64,000 bases of DNA from Nocardioides agri (GTDB lineage Bacteria > Actinomycetota > Actinomycetes > Propionibacteriales > Nocardioidaceae): assembly GCF_013778305.1 (NCBI RefSeq), contig NZ_JACEIC010000002.1, positions 2,195,669 to 2,259,668 on the forward strand. Reading direction: 5' to 3'. Every line of letters begins with the position of its first letter. Positions within the stretch are counted from its first letter, which is position 1. The notes beneath the pieces are model-generated. The model was not told where the DNA came from. It did no database searches and worked only from the letters and a program-made list of their open reading frames with translations. Positions 35,901-44,558 of the stretch are shown here, piece by piece. The translations under genes and the position numbers were made by a program.

Positions 35901-36302
35901 CTACGCGCGGCGGCTGCCGAGCAGGGTGCTCAGCGCCCAGATGACCGCGATGTCGAAGGCGATGATGAGGACCGCCCAGAAGGGGTAGTACGGCATCCAC
36001 ACGAAGTTCAGCAGCGCGGAGAGGACCGCCACCACGATGCCGGCGACGTACGCCCAGGGCTGGCTGGCCAGGATCGCTCCGCCCACGATGGCGACGATGA
36101 TGCCGAGCACGATGTGGATCCAGCCCCACGTGGTGAGGTCGAACTCGAAGACGTAGTTGGAGGTGCGGACGAAGACGTCGTCCTTCGCCGCGGCGGCGAC
36201 GCCCTCCAGGAACTGGAAGATGCCGACGGTGAGCAGAGCCGCTCCGGCGAAGATGCCGATGCCTTCGGCCCAGGCGCTCTCGGTGCTGGACGGGTGCGAC
36301 AT
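35901..36302 (-). CDS. DUF7144-like small membrane protein
   Basis: This 133-aa protein has four hydrophobic helices and the conserved pieces WAEGIGIFAGAALLTVGIFQ, TTWGWIHIVLG and MPYYPFWAVLIIAFDIAVIWAL seen in actinobacterial stress-associated membrane proteins. AAGGAG precedes ATG 36302 by 8 nt. A shared palindrome (36375-36391) lies 81 bp upstream, between this gene and the divergent alditol oxidase. Function unknown. Confidence 0.75.
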   Translation of the reverse strand: MSHPSSTESAWAEGIGIFAGAALLTVGIFQFLEGVAAAAKDDVFVRTSNYVFEFDLTTWGWIHIVLGIIVAIVGGAILASQPWAYVAGIVVAVLSALLNFVWMPYYPFWAVLIIAFDIAVIWALSTLLGSRRA

Positions 36303-36374
36303 GGTGGAGTCTCCTTCGAGGTGGGACGGGCTGTGCGCCCGCCCGAGTCTCCCGCCGCCACCGCGCCCCTCGGT

Positions 36375-36391
36375 TCCCCCGGACCGGGTGA
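36375..36391. promoter_or_regulatory. Shared palindrome site 1 (DUF7144 / alditol oxidase)
   Basis: TCCCCCG-GAC-CGGGTGA differs from the consensus TCACCCG-N3-CGGGTGA at one base. A TAGGCT -10 for the right-hand gene begins 34 bp from its centre, and GAGACT for the left-hand gene 32 bp from it. Confidence 0.55.
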
Positions 36392-36471
36392 GTCCGCTCC
36401 GGCCAGGAGCAGGATCTAGGCTGATCGAGCCGGTCACGGACGACGGCGAGGGCGTCAGGAGGACGACGGGA

Positions 36472-37758
36472 GTGAGTGCACTCAGCGGTGGGCGCGAGGT
36501 GGCGCGCCCCGACGGGACGGTGCTCCGCAACTGGGCCGGCAACCACGCCTACGCCGCGGAGCGCGTGCACGACCCGCGGGACGTGTCCGAGCTCCGCGAC
36601 ATCGTCGGAAGGCTCGAGCGGGTGCACGCGCTCGGTACCCGGCACTCCTTCACCGACCTCGCCGACACCACCGGCGACCTCGTCTCCACCCAGCAGATGC
36701 CCGCGGACCTCGAGATCGACGCCGAGCGGCGCGTCGTGCGCGTCGGGTCGGGCGTCCGCTACGGCTTGCTGGCCGAGCACCTGGTCCGCCGCGACTGGGC
36801 GCTCGCGTCGATGGCGTCGCTCCCGCACATCAGCGTCGCCGGAGCGGTGGCGACCGGCACGCACGGCAGTGGTGACCGGACCGGGTCGCTGGCCAGCGCC
36901 GTGGCGGCCGTCGAGCTGGTGGCCGCCGACGGCGAGCTGCGCCGGGTCGAGCGCGGCGACCCCGAGTTCGAGGGGTACGTCGTGTCGCTGGGCGCGCTCG
37001 GCGTCGTGACGCACCTCGAGCTGGACATCGAGCCGACGTACACCGTGCGCCAGGACGTCTACACCGACCTCGCCTGGGACGTCGCGGTGGAGCACCTCGA
37101 CGAGCTGACGGCCAGCGCCTACAGCGTCAGCCTGTTCACCGACTGGCTCAGCGGGCGGATCCAGCAGGTGTGGCTGAAGAGCCGTGACACCACGCCGCCG
37201 ACCGACCTGTGGGGCGCTCGGCCCGCGGGGGAGACGCTGCACATGCTCGCCGGCGCCGACGTCGAGGCGGTCACCCGGCAGGGCGGGATCGTGGGGGCCT
37301 GGCACCGCCGGCTCCCCCACTTCGAGATGGACTTCACGCCCAGTCGCGGCGAGGAGCTGCAGAGCGAGTACCTCGTCCCCCGCGGCGCCGCCGCCGAGGC
37401 GATCGAGCGGCTGCGCGCGCTGGCGCCGGCGTACGCCGACCTCCTCCAGGTCGCCGAGGTGCGCACCGTCGCTGCCGACGACCTCTGGCTGAGCGGCGCC
37501 CAGGGCCACGACGTCGTCGCCCTCCACTTCACCTGGCTGCGCGACGTCGAGGGCGTCTACGCCGTGCTGCCCGCGATCGAGGAGGCGTTGCTGCCGCTCG
37601 CCGCGCGCCCGCACTGGGGCAAGTGCTTCGTGGCCGACGCCGAGGCGCTCCGTGCGCTCTATCCGCACTTCGACGACTTCCGCGCCCTCGCGGGCCGGGT
37701 CGACCCGCTGGGGAAGTTCCACAACCCCTTCCTCCTACGTCACCTCGGCCTTGGCTGA
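36472..37758 (+). CDS. FAD-linked alditol/D-arabinono-1,4-lactone oxidase family enzyme
   Basis: This 428-aa flavoenzyme of the VAO family resembles Streptomyces alditol oxidase along its whole length. The FAD-linking His lies in LGTRHSFTDLADT, and further conserved blocks are MASLPHISVAGAVATGTHGSG, SLGALGVVTHLELD, AYSVSLFTDW, HEMDF-like HFEMDFTPS, LQSEYLVPR, EVRTVAADDLWLS and ARPHWGK near the C-terminus. It would oxidise xylitol, sorbitol or similar polyols, releasing H2O2. GTG 36472 has AGGAGG about 9 nt upstream. A shared palindrome lies 89 bp before the start. Confidence 0.85.
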   Translation: MSALSGGREVARPDGTVLRNWAGNHAYAAERVHDPRDVSELRDIVGRLERVHALGTRHSFTDLADTTGDLVSTQQMPADLEIDAERRVVRVGSGVRYGLLAEHLVRRDWALASMASLPHISVAGAVATGTHGSGDRTGSLASAVAAVELVAADGELRRVERGDPEFEGYVVSLGALGVVTHLELDIEPTYTVRQDVYTDLAWDVAVEHLDELTASAYSVSLFTDWLSGRIQQVWLKSRDTTPPTDLWGARPAGETLHMLAGADVEAVTRQGGIVGAWHRRLPHFEMDFTPSRGEELQSEYLVPRGAAAEAIERLRALAPAYADLLQVAEVRTVAADDLWLSGAQGHDVVALHFTWLRDVEGVYAVLPAIEEALLPLAARPHWGKCFVADAEALRALYPHFDDFRALAGRVDPLGKFHNPFLLRHLGLG

Positions 37759-37760
37759 CA

Positions 37761-37776
37761 TCACCCCGAAGGGCGA
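37761..37776. promoter_or_regulatory. Shared palindrome site 2 (phytochrome), degenerate
   Basis: TCACCCC-GA-AGGGCGA is a 16-bp variant of the palindrome, 2 bp after the oxidase stop. A CAGACT hexamer (37799-37804) starts about 31 bp from its centre, so the phytochrome gene may have its own promoter here. Confidence 0.35.
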
Positions 37777-37843
37777 GCCTGGGCCGGAGGGGCTGGGCCA
37801 GACTGAGCGGGACAGTCGTCCACCACCAGCACCGGAGCCGCCC

Positions 37844-40108
37844 GTGTCCCAGTCGACCCTCCACACCCCCGCCTACGGGGAGGTGGACCTGTCGACCTGC
37901 GATCGCGAACCGATCCACGTCCCAGGCGCGATCCAGCCCCACGGCGTGCTCGTCGCGCTCGACGACGAGCTGCGCGCGGTGATGGTGTCGGCCAACGTCG
38001 GCGAGCTGCTCGACGTCACCGCCGAGACCGCCCTCGGCCGCCCGCTGACCGAGCTGCTCGGCCCCGTCGCCGCAGAGCTGGCGGACCGGTTCTCGAGACC
38101 GGAGTCGACCGAGCCGCTGGTGGTCACGCTGGCCGGCCGTGAGGTCGACGTGCGGCGCCACCGGTCCGGCGATCGCTGGATCGTCGAGCTGGAGCCGATC
38201 GACCCGGACACGGCGCGGATGACCTACGACGTCACCCGTGGCGCGATGGCCCGCCTGGCGCGGACCGGCTCGGTGGTCGAGCTCGCCGGGGCGCTGGCGG
38301 GCGAGGTGCGGGCACAGCTGGGCTTCGACCGGGTGATGGTCTACCGCTTCGACGACGAGTGGAACGGCGAGGTGATCGCGGAGGAGCGGCGCTCCGACCT
38401 CAACTCCTTCCTCGGGCTGCACTACCCGGCCTCGGACATCCCCGCCCAGGCGCGCCGGCTCTACACGGTCAACTGGAGCCGGCTGATCGCCGACATCGGC
38501 TACCAGCCGGTGCCGTTGCACCCGATCTTCGACCCCAGCACCGGCGCTCCTCTCGACCTGTCCCACGCGACCCTGCGCAGCGTGTCGCCCATCCACATCG
38601 AGTACCTCTCCAACATGGGCGTCGGCGCCTCGATGTCGATCTCCCTGATCGTCGACGGTGAGCTGTGGGGCCTGGTCGCGTGCCACCACTACTCCGGCCC
38701 GCACCGCCCGAGCCACGACGCCCGGGCGGCGGCGGAGTTCCTCGGCCAGGTGGCGAGCCAGTTCGTCGCGGACCGCGAGCGCGCCGACGGACGGGCCCGG
38801 GCGCTGGACGCCCAGACGGTGCTGGCCCGGATGACCGCCCGCATCACCGCGGCCCCGGGCTGGCCGATCGGGAACCTGCTCGACGACCACGACTTCCTGT
38901 CCATCGTCGGTGCGTCCGGTGCTGCGCTGCTGATCGACGGCACGATCCACCGCCGCGGGGACGTGCCCTTCGACGACCTGACACTCCAGCGCATCGCCGA
39001 GGTGGTCGACGACCCCGACCACTACGTCACCCACACCGACCGGCTGCCGACCCTGCTCCCCGACCTCGCCTCGTCCACGTCCGTCGCCGGCGTGCTGCGC
39101 GTCGGGTCCGCTCCGGACCGGTGGCTGCTCTGGCTCCGGCCCGAGCGGGAACGCGTCGTCGACTGGGGTGGCGATCCTCGGAACAAGGAGCTCGCCGCTG
39201 CCGAGGGGCCCGACGTCCGGCTCAGCCCCCGCAAGTCCTTCGAGAAGTGGCGCGAGGTGGTCCGCGGCCGGAGCCTGCCGTGGGCGCCGTGGAAGCTCGA
39301 GATCGCCGAGACCCTCGGGAGCCACATGGTCAACCTCCTGCTGAACAGCTCGAAGGACCAGATCGCGATGGCCGAGGCGATGCAGCGCAGCGTGGTCCTG
39401 GACCGGCCCCCGGCCGTGCGGGACGCCGAGGTCGCCGCGCGCTACGAGCCGGCCTCGAGCTACCAGCTCGGTGGTGACTGGTGGGACGTGTTCGAGCTCG
39501 ACGACGGCAGCCTCGCGGTGGTGGTCGGCGACGTCGCCGGCCACGGGGTGGACGCCGCGTCGGCGATGACCCAGGTGCGGATGGCGCTGCGGGCCTACCT
39601 CTTCGAGGGGCACCGGCCGGCGGCGTGCCTGGACCGGCTCGACCACCTGATGGTCCGGCTGCTCGACCACCAGGTCGCCACGGTGCTGGTCGGCGTCGTC
39701 GACCCCGCACGCACCCGGGTCGAGCTGGCGAGCGCCGGGCACCCGCCCCCGATGAAGGTGGTCGACGGCCAGGCGGAGGAGGTCGCGGTGAGCGTCCGGC
39801 CGCTCCTGGGGGTCGGTGCCGGCGAGGCGATCGCCACGACCATCGACCTGTCGCCCGACGCCAGCCTGCTCTTCTACACCGACGGGCTCATCGAGCGCCG
39901 CGGGGCCGACCTCACCGCCCTGACCGACCGCCTGAGGCGCCTCGCGGCCGAGACCCACGGGCCGGGCTCGCTCGACGACTGGCTGGACCGGCTGCTCGCC
40001 GCGCACGCCGAGGGCGACCGGCGCCCGGTCGCCGCCGACGACACGACCGTGCTGGCGATCCGGCTCGCACCTCGACCGGCGGGCACGACCGACAGCAGGA
40101 GCCGGTAG
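37844..40108 (+). CDS. Bacteriophytochrome fused to a SpoIIE-type (PP2C) phosphatase
   Basis: This 754-aa red/far-red photoreceptor has the PAS-GAF-PHY module. Cys19, in LSTCDREPIHVPGAIQPHG, is the biliverdin-attachment cysteine; the GAF domain has PASDIP (195-200) and the chromophore-contacting His251 in SPIHIEYLSNMGV; the PHY tongue has PRKSF (462-466). Instead of a histidine kinase, the output is a SpoIIE/PP2C phosphatase (about residues 510-745) with metal ligands in GGDWWDVF and VVGDVAGHG and a final DDTTVLAIRL. It would dephosphorylate an anti-sigma-factor antagonist in response to light. GTG 37844 follows GGAG by 7 nt. No heme oxygenase lies nearby. Confidence 0.92.
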   Translation: MSQSTLHTPAYGEVDLSTCDREPIHVPGAIQPHGVLVALDDELRAVMVSANVGELLDVTAETALGRPLTELLGPVAAELADRFSRPESTEPLVVTLAGREVDVRRHRSGDRWIVELEPIDPDTARMTYDVTRGAMARLARTGSVVELAGALAGEVRAQLGFDRVMVYRFDDEWNGEVIAEERRSDLNSFLGLHYPASDIPAQARRLYTVNWSRLIADIGYQPVPLHPIFDPSTGAPLDLSHATLRSVSPIHIEYLSNMGVGASMSISLIVDGELWGLVACHHYSGPHRPSHDARAAAEFLGQVASQFVADRERADGRARALDAQTVLARMTARITAAPGWPIGNLLDDHDFLSIVGASGAALLIDGTIHRRGDVPFDDLTLQRIAEVVDDPDHYVTHTDRLPTLLPDLASSTSVAGVLRVGSAPDRWLLWLRPERERVVDWGGDPRNKELAAAEGPDVRLSPRKSFEKWREVVRGRSLPWAPWKLEIAETLGSHMVNLLLNSSKDQIAMAEAMQRSVVLDRPPAVRDAEVAARYEPASSYQLGGDWWDVFELDDGSLAVVVGDVAGHGVDAASAMTQVRMALRAYLFEGHRPAACLDRLDHLMVRLLDHQVATVLVGVVDPARTRVELASAGHPPPMKVVDGQAEEVAVSVRPLLGVGAGEAIATTIDLSPDASLLFYTDGLIERRGADLTALTDRLRRLAAETHGPGSLDDWLDRLLAAHAEGDRRPVAADDTTVLAIRLAPRPAGTTDSRSR

Positions 40109-40117
40109 AAAGGACCC

Positions 40118-40996
40118 ATGCGCGAGGGCATGGTGCTGGTGCCGGGCGGCACGGCCGTCATCGGGAGCACCTCCTGGTACGCCGAGGAGGCGCCGCTGCG
40201 CACGGTCGAGGTCGGTGACGTCTGGTTCGACCGGGTGCCGGTCACCAACGCCGACTTCGCACGGTTCGTCGAGGACACCGGGCACGTGACCGTCGCCGAG
40301 ACGGCACCCGACGCCGCGGACTTCCCCGGCGCCGACCCGGCGCTGCTGGTGCCGGGCTCGCAGCTCTTCACGCAGACCGACGGCCCGGTGCACCTCGGCG
40401 ACTGGACCCAGTGGTGGCGCTGGCAGCCGGGCGCCTGCTGGCGCGCGCCCGACGGCCCGGGCAGCACCTGGGAGGACCGTGAGGACCATCCGGTCGTCCA
40501 CGTCGGCTGGGAGGACGCCACGGCGTACGCCGCGTGGGCCGGCAAGGACCTGGCCAGCGAGGCCGAGTGGGAGCACGCGGCCCGTGGCGGCCTGGCCGGC
40601 CGGGACTTCGCCTGGGGCGACGAGCTCAACCCCGGCGGGAGTCGGCTCGCGAACACCTGGGTCGGCCCGTTCCCCTGGCGCAGCGACGACCCGGACGGGC
40701 ACCATCGCACGTCGCCGGTGGGAAGCTACCCCGCCAACGGCTACGGCCTGGCCGACATGATCGGCAACGTCTGGGAGTGGACCTCGACGCGCTGGACCGA
40801 CGACCACGGCACGTCCCCGTCCCCGTGCTGCGGAGGCGGGTCGTCCCTCCGGGAGACCGACCGCTTCGTCACCAAGGGCGGCTCACACCTCTGCTCGCCC
40901 CACTACTGCCAGCGCTACCGGCCTGCCGCCCGCCAGGGTCACGGCGTCCGGGACACGACCTCTCACGTCGGGTTCCGGTGCGTGCTCCGTCCGTGA
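40118..40996 (+). CDS. Formylglycine-generating enzyme (SUMF1 family)
   Basis: FGE oxidises a Cys in C-x-P-x-R motifs of type I sulfatases to formylglycine, using copper. The 292-aa protein has the family fold signatures (VPVTNADFARFVEDTG, WEDREDHPVVHVGWEDA, SEAEWEHAARGG, NGYGLADMIGNVWEWT). Both active-site cysteines are present in SHLCSPHYCQRYRPAAR (about Cys259 and Cys264), which marks a true FGE rather than an EgtB-like relative. It starts 9 nt after the phytochrome gene, so the two are cotranscribed. No sulfatase is encoded in the window. Its 3' end overlaps the convergent channel gene by 34 bp. Confidence 0.9.
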   Translation: MREGMVLVPGGTAVIGSTSWYAEEAPLRTVEVGDVWFDRVPVTNADFARFVEDTGHVTVAETAPDAADFPGADPALLVPGSQLFTQTDGPVHLGDWTQWWRWQPGACWRAPDGPGSTWEDREDHPVVHVGWEDATAYAAWAGKDLASEAEWEHAARGGLAGRDFAWGDELNPGGSRLANTWVGPFPWRSDDPDGHHRTSPVGSYPANGYGLADMIGNVWEWTSTRWTDDHGTSPSPCCGGGSSLRETDRFVTKGGSHLCSPHYCQRYRPAARQGHGVRDTTSHVGFRCVLRP

Positions 40997-41538
40997 CCGC
41001 GGCGCCGGCGCAGCAGGTGCTCCGACGACGCGCCGCTGGCTGCTCGCTCCTGCGCGTGCTCGATGGCCTTCTCGCGGATCCGCCGGTTGATGGCGGTCGC
41101 GGCCGTCGCGATGATCGCGACGTTGAAGAAGATCTGGACGATCACGACGCCGCGGGCGAACTGCCCGGCCGCGTGGATGTCGCCGTACCCGATCGTCATC
41201 AGGGTCGTCAGCGTGAAGTAGAGCGCGTCCAGCTTGGTGTGGAGCTCCGGGATCTGGGCGGGCGAGCGGTCCGCGATCGTGTAGAAGATGAGCGCGAACA
41301 CCACGATCGACAGGGCCAGCGCCAGGACCAGCCCGTCGACGTGCCGGGTGTCGTCGACCATCTGGAGCCGCACCTGCCAGATCACCAGCACCGCGAGCAG
41401 CGCCATCACCACGAGGCCGAGGCACAGCCGGACGACCTCGCTGCGGTTCGGGTCCGAGGTGAGGGGGAGGACGAAGTAGAGCACGCCCATCAGCCCGAGC
41501 CCGACGCCGAGCCGCAACCAGCGACGCCAGCCGTCCAC
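40963..41538 (-). CDS. Two-pore-type potassium channel family protein
   Basis: This 191-aa protein has four hydrophobic segments and a pore loop with the potassium selectivity filter TIGYGD in TTLMTIGYGDIHAAG, followed by the inner helix. The C-terminal tail is short and basic and lacks an RCK domain. GTG 41538 follows GGAGGAGG; an alternative GTG at 41562 falls inside the palindromic site and is less likely. Three hydrophobic segments precede the pore, so it may have an extra N-terminal helix pair. Confidence 0.82.
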   Translation of the reverse strand: MDGWRRWLRLGVGLGLMGVLYFVLPLTSDPNRSEVVRLCLGLVVMALLAVLVIWQVRLQMVDDTRHVDGLVLALALSIVVFALIFYTIADRSPAQIPELHTKLDALYFTLTTLMTIGYGDIHAAGQFARGVVIVQIFFNVAIIATAATAINRRIREKAIEHAQERAASGASSEHLLRRRRGHGRSTHRNPT

Positions 41539-41558
41539 GGTGCCTCCTCCAGCCCGTT

Positions 41559-41575
41559 TCACCCGCTACGGGTGA
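41559..41575. promoter_or_regulatory. Shared palindrome site 3 (K channel / YihY)
   Basis: TCACCCG-CTA-CGGGTGA is the only perfect copy of the palindrome. It is 87 bp before the YihY start, with CACGCT (41598-41603) beginning 31 bp from its centre, and 29 bp before the channel start codon. Confidence 0.6.
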
Positions 41576-41653
41576 TCGATCGTCGGCGCGGTGCCACCAC
41601 GCTGAGGCCATCCTGCCGGAAGGTGTGCCGCGGACACGGGAGGTGAGCACGGG

Positions 41654-42586
41654 GTGGACCTCGCCGCGCTGCGGGATCGGATGACCACGACGTACCGGCT
41701 CCGCCGGGACCAGGTGCTTGACCTGGTCGAACGCGTGCCCATCCTCGGCCGTCTGGTCAACGAGTTCGTCCGCATCGAGTTCATCGACCGGTGCATGCTG
41801 ATCGCCGCCCAGGGACTGCTGGCGCTGATCCCGATGCTGGTGGTGCTGGCGGCGTTCCTCCCGAACCTCACCGAGGCGGGCCTCGACCAGTTCTCCTCGG
41901 CCACCGGGCTCGCCGGCGGCAACCAGATGGTGAAGGCGGACGTGAACATCAGCGAGGTGCGTGCGCAGACCGGGCTGGTCGGCCTGCTGATCACGTTCTT
42001 CTCGGCCACCAGCTTCGCCCGCGCGGTGCAGCGGATGTACGAGCGGAACTGGCAGGTGCCGCACATCGGCGGCGTGGTCGGCGCCCGGCGCTGCTTCCTG
42101 TGGCTGGTGGGCTGGCTGCTCACGCTGCAGCTCCTCTCGGCCCTCATCCAGTTCATCGGCGGCGACTCCGTACTGCTCGGCACGATGCGGACCGGCGCCC
42201 AGATGCTCCTGGCGAGCGTGCTGTGGCTGGCGACCTCGCGCCTGCTGCTCTTCGGCCGGGTGCCGTGGCGTCACCTCGTCCTCGGCGCGCTGCTGACCGG
42301 GGTGCTGACGACCGTCTACAGCCGCGGCTCGTCGCTCGTGATGCCGCTCTACGTCGACCAGAACGCCGAGCAGTTCGGCACGCTCGGCGTGATCCTCGCG
42401 ATCTCGACCTGGCTCATCGGGTTCGCCGCCGTGCTGGTCGGGTCGGCCCTCGTCGGACGGATCGTCTCCGAGGACCCGACGGTGCACCGCGTCGTCAGGG
42501 CGACGCTGGCGGCGGCGGGTCCGCTGCTTCCGGCTCGGTGGCGGCCGTCGGCGGACGGGACAGCAGCTCCACGACCAGGAGGATGA
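41654..42586 (+). CDS. YihY/UPF0761 family membrane protein
   Basis: This 310-aa polytopic protein of the YihY (formerly BrkB/RNase BN) family has six hydrophobic helices and conserved RIEFIDRCMLIAAQGLLALIP, FSATSFARAVQRMYERNW and GRVPWRHL segments. Transport of an unknown substrate has been suggested for the family; the old RNase annotation is not supported. The C-terminus is Pro/Ala-rich and overlaps the convergent neighbour by 92 bp. Confidence 0.82.
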   Translation: MDLAALRDRMTTTYRLRRDQVLDLVERVPILGRLVNEFVRIEFIDRCMLIAAQGLLALIPMLVVLAAFLPNLTEAGLDQFSSATGLAGGNQMVKADVNISEVRAQTGLVGLLITFFSATSFARAVQRMYERNWQVPHIGGVVGARRCFLWLVGWLLTLQLLSALIQFIGGDSVLLGTMRTGAQMLLASVLWLATSRLLLFGRVPWRHLVLGALLTGVLTTVYSRGSSLVMPLYVDQNAEQFGTLGVILAISTWLIGFAAVLVGSALVGRIVSEDPTVHRVVRATLAAAGPLLPARWRPSADGTAAPRPGG

Positions 42587-43853
42587 CGGCGGCGATCACG
42601 ACCAACCAGAGCGTGAATCCGCCGGTCGGGTGGTCGGCCATCGCGTAGACGATGAGCGCCAGGCCGAGCACGCCGCCGCGGATGGCGACCTTGTAGGTGC
42701 CGAGGAACTCGCCGAACGCGCCGGTGTTGACGCCGATCCGCTCGCCGCCCTGGCGGGCCCGGCCGATCGCGCCGCTCGTGCCGCGTCGCAGCGTGACCGC
42801 TGCCCGGCCGGGGCCGGAGATCCAGCCCACGAAGGCGATCGCCAGTGACAGGACCAGGATCGCGCGCAGGTTGAGCCGGATGAACCAGACCAGGGTGTCG
42901 TAGATCGCGGCGGCGGCGTCGACCGGGATCTGGTCGGTCGGGATCGCGTCGAGGTAGACCATCCGGAACGCGTTGAGGGCGACACCGAGCAGCAGCATCG
43001 ACGCGGCGACGGCCAGCATCGCCGCGATCAGCGTCGTACGCCGGTTGCGCGCGACGCCCACGGCCACGGCGAGCAGCACGAGCAGCAGGATCGGCAGCAG
43101 CGTGTTGAGCGCGCTCAGCAGGCGGAAGGCGTTCTGCGCCTTGGTGATGTCGTCGGACTGGAAGATCGTGAACTGGGCGTCGACGGGCGGCAGCCGCTGG
43201 GCGAGGGTGAACCCGCGGTCGATCAGCCGCTGCTTGACCGCGTCGATGACGGTGGCCAGGTTGACGCTCACCGCGTTGTTGCTGATCTCGACCAGGTCGC
43301 TGTCCTTGCCGGTGAGCACCGCGACGAGCTGGGTGTGCGCCTGGCGGTTCGCCTCGATCCAGGCGTCCTCGAACTGGTCGGACTCGACCAGCGCCGCGAC
43401 CTGGTCGTGGATGAAGCTCTCGATTGAGTCGGCCAGCGGGCCGCTGAGCGCGGCGAGGCTGGTCGCGGCGAGCGGCGGCAGGCCTCGGTCCTTGAGGGCG
43501 TCGATCGCCTCCTGGGTGACGGCCTGGACCTGGAGGCGGGTGGTGATCTCGCTGGTGACCCGGTCGGTCACGGCGGCCTGCACGTCGGGGTCGTCGGCGA
43601 GCGGCGCGATCGACTCGACGTACCGGTCGGTGTCGGCCACCTCGTTGTGCGCCCAGCGCGCGATCACCCCGAGCGGGGTGAGGATCGCGATCACGACCAC
43701 GAGCACGGTCGCCACGACCGGGCGCCACCACCCCGTGCGGTCGGGCTGCTGGACCGGGAGCGGGACCGTCGGCGGGGCGGCGTCGACCTGCGCCCGCAGC
43801 CGCTCGACCTCGGCGCGCAGCTCCTCGACCTCGGACTGCTGGGGCTCGGTCAC
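42495..43853 (-). CDS. Large actinobacterial integral membrane protein, unknown function
   Basis: This 452-aa protein starts with a coiled coil (EVEELRAEVERLRAQVDAA), then a first transmembrane helix, a roughly 180-residue extracytoplasmic domain (DTDRYVESIAPLADDPDVQAA is a conserved patch), and three to five further helices. The cytoplasmic stretch with SGPGRAAVTLRRGTSGAIG is also conserved in similar Streptomyces proteins. No catalytic motif is visible. It follows the HdeD-like gene after 26 nt, probably in one operon. Confidence 0.65.
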   Translation of the reverse strand: MTEPQQSEVEELRAEVERLRAQVDAAPPTVPLPVQQPDRTGWWRPVVATVLVVVIAILTPLGVIARWAHNEVADTDRYVESIAPLADDPDVQAAVTDRVTSEITTRLQVQAVTQEAIDALKDRGLPPLAATSLAALSGPLADSIESFIHDQVAALVESDQFEDAWIEANRQAHTQLVAVLTGKDSDLVEISNNAVSVNLATVIDAVKQRLIDRGFTLAQRLPPVDAQFTIFQSDDITKAQNAFRLLSALNTLLPILLLVLLAVAVGVARNRRTTLIAAMLAVAASMLLLGVALNAFRMVYLDAIPTDQIPVDAAAAIYDTLVWFIRLNLRAILVLSLAIAFVGWISGPGRAAVTLRRGTSGAIGRARQGGERIGVNTGAFGEFLGTYKVAIRGGVLGLALIVYAMADHPTGGFTLWLVVIAAVILLVVELLSRPPTAATEPEAADPPPPASP

Positions 43854-43879
43854 TGTGGACTCCCTTCAGGCCCGGCGGC

Positions 43880-44467
43880 TCAGGCGGCCGGTCGCAGCGA
43901 ACGCAGGCGCAGGGCGGCGAAGAGCGCGAGCGCGCCGGCGAGGAGGAGCCACAGCGCGACCAGCAGCACCAGCACCTTGAGCGAGAAGTCGGTGAAGACC
44001 ACGAGGAAGCCACCGAACAGCATGCTGAGCAGGCCGGTCACGAGCTCGAAGGCGCGGCCGCCGGCGCCGGGCGAGACCAGGGCGCCGAGGACGTCGACGA
44101 TGCCGGCGATCAGCCAGAAGACGCCGAGCACCATGGCGACGACGAGCACGCTCTGCAGCGGGTCACGCAGGATGAGCAGGCCGACGATGAGCGCGATGCC
44201 GCCGGTCAGGCCCACGAGCACCCGGATCCCCTCGGTGCGTCCGGACACGGCGGCCACCAGCCGCAGCACGCCCATCACCAGCAGCTGGATCGCCACGAGG
44301 ACGGTGAAGATCGTGATCGTGACGTCCGGCCAGACCAGCAGGGCCACGCCCATGGCCAGCGTCACGATGGCGTAGGCGAGCACGAGTCCCCAGTGCTCGG
44401 CGAGGTTGACCAGGAGCGGCGGCAACGGCCGGTCCGGTTCCCTCTCGGCGATCTGGCTGTGCGTCAT
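43880..44467 (-). CDS. HdeD/DUF308 family membrane protein
   Basis: This 195-aa protein has six hydrophobic helices in three repeated pairs, as in HdeD (acid-resistance membrane protein) and DUF308. Typical elements are GVALLVWPDVTITIFTVLVAIQLLV, LVGLTGGIALIVGLLIL and VFWLIAGIVDVLGAL. The family is often induced by stress, but its function is undefined. A palindrome copy lies 68 bp upstream of the start. It heads a likely operon with the 452-aa membrane protein. Confidence 0.8.
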   Translation of the reverse strand: MTHSQIAEREPDRPLPPLLVNLAEHWGLVLAYAIVTLAMGVALLVWPDVTITIFTVLVAIQLLVMGVLRLVAAVSGRTEGIRVLVGLTGGIALIVGLLILRDPLQSVLVVAMVLGVFWLIAGIVDVLGALVSPGAGGRAFELVTGLLSMLFGGFLVVFTDFSLKVLVLLVALWLLLAGALALFAALRLRSLRPAA

Positions 44468-44526
44468 CAGTCCCTCCCGGGCGCCGTCGGTGACCTCACG
44501 ATCCCGCGCGGGGGTGCGGACTGCCC

Positions 44527-44543
44527 TCGCCCGAATCGGGTGG
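44527..44543. promoter_or_regulatory. Shared palindrome site 4 (HdeD operon)
   Basis: TCGCCCG-AAT-CGGGTGG matches the palindrome with one change per arm. A GATCGT hexamer on the minus strand begins 32 bp from the centre, before the HdeD-like gene. Confidence 0.5.
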
Positions 44544-44558
44544 ACTGACCTGGGGCCG

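Noticed and set aside
41539..41562. Longer start of the potassium channel at GTG 41562.
   Set aside because: It lies inside the perfect palindrome 41559-41575, and GGAGGAGG stands directly before GTG 41538.
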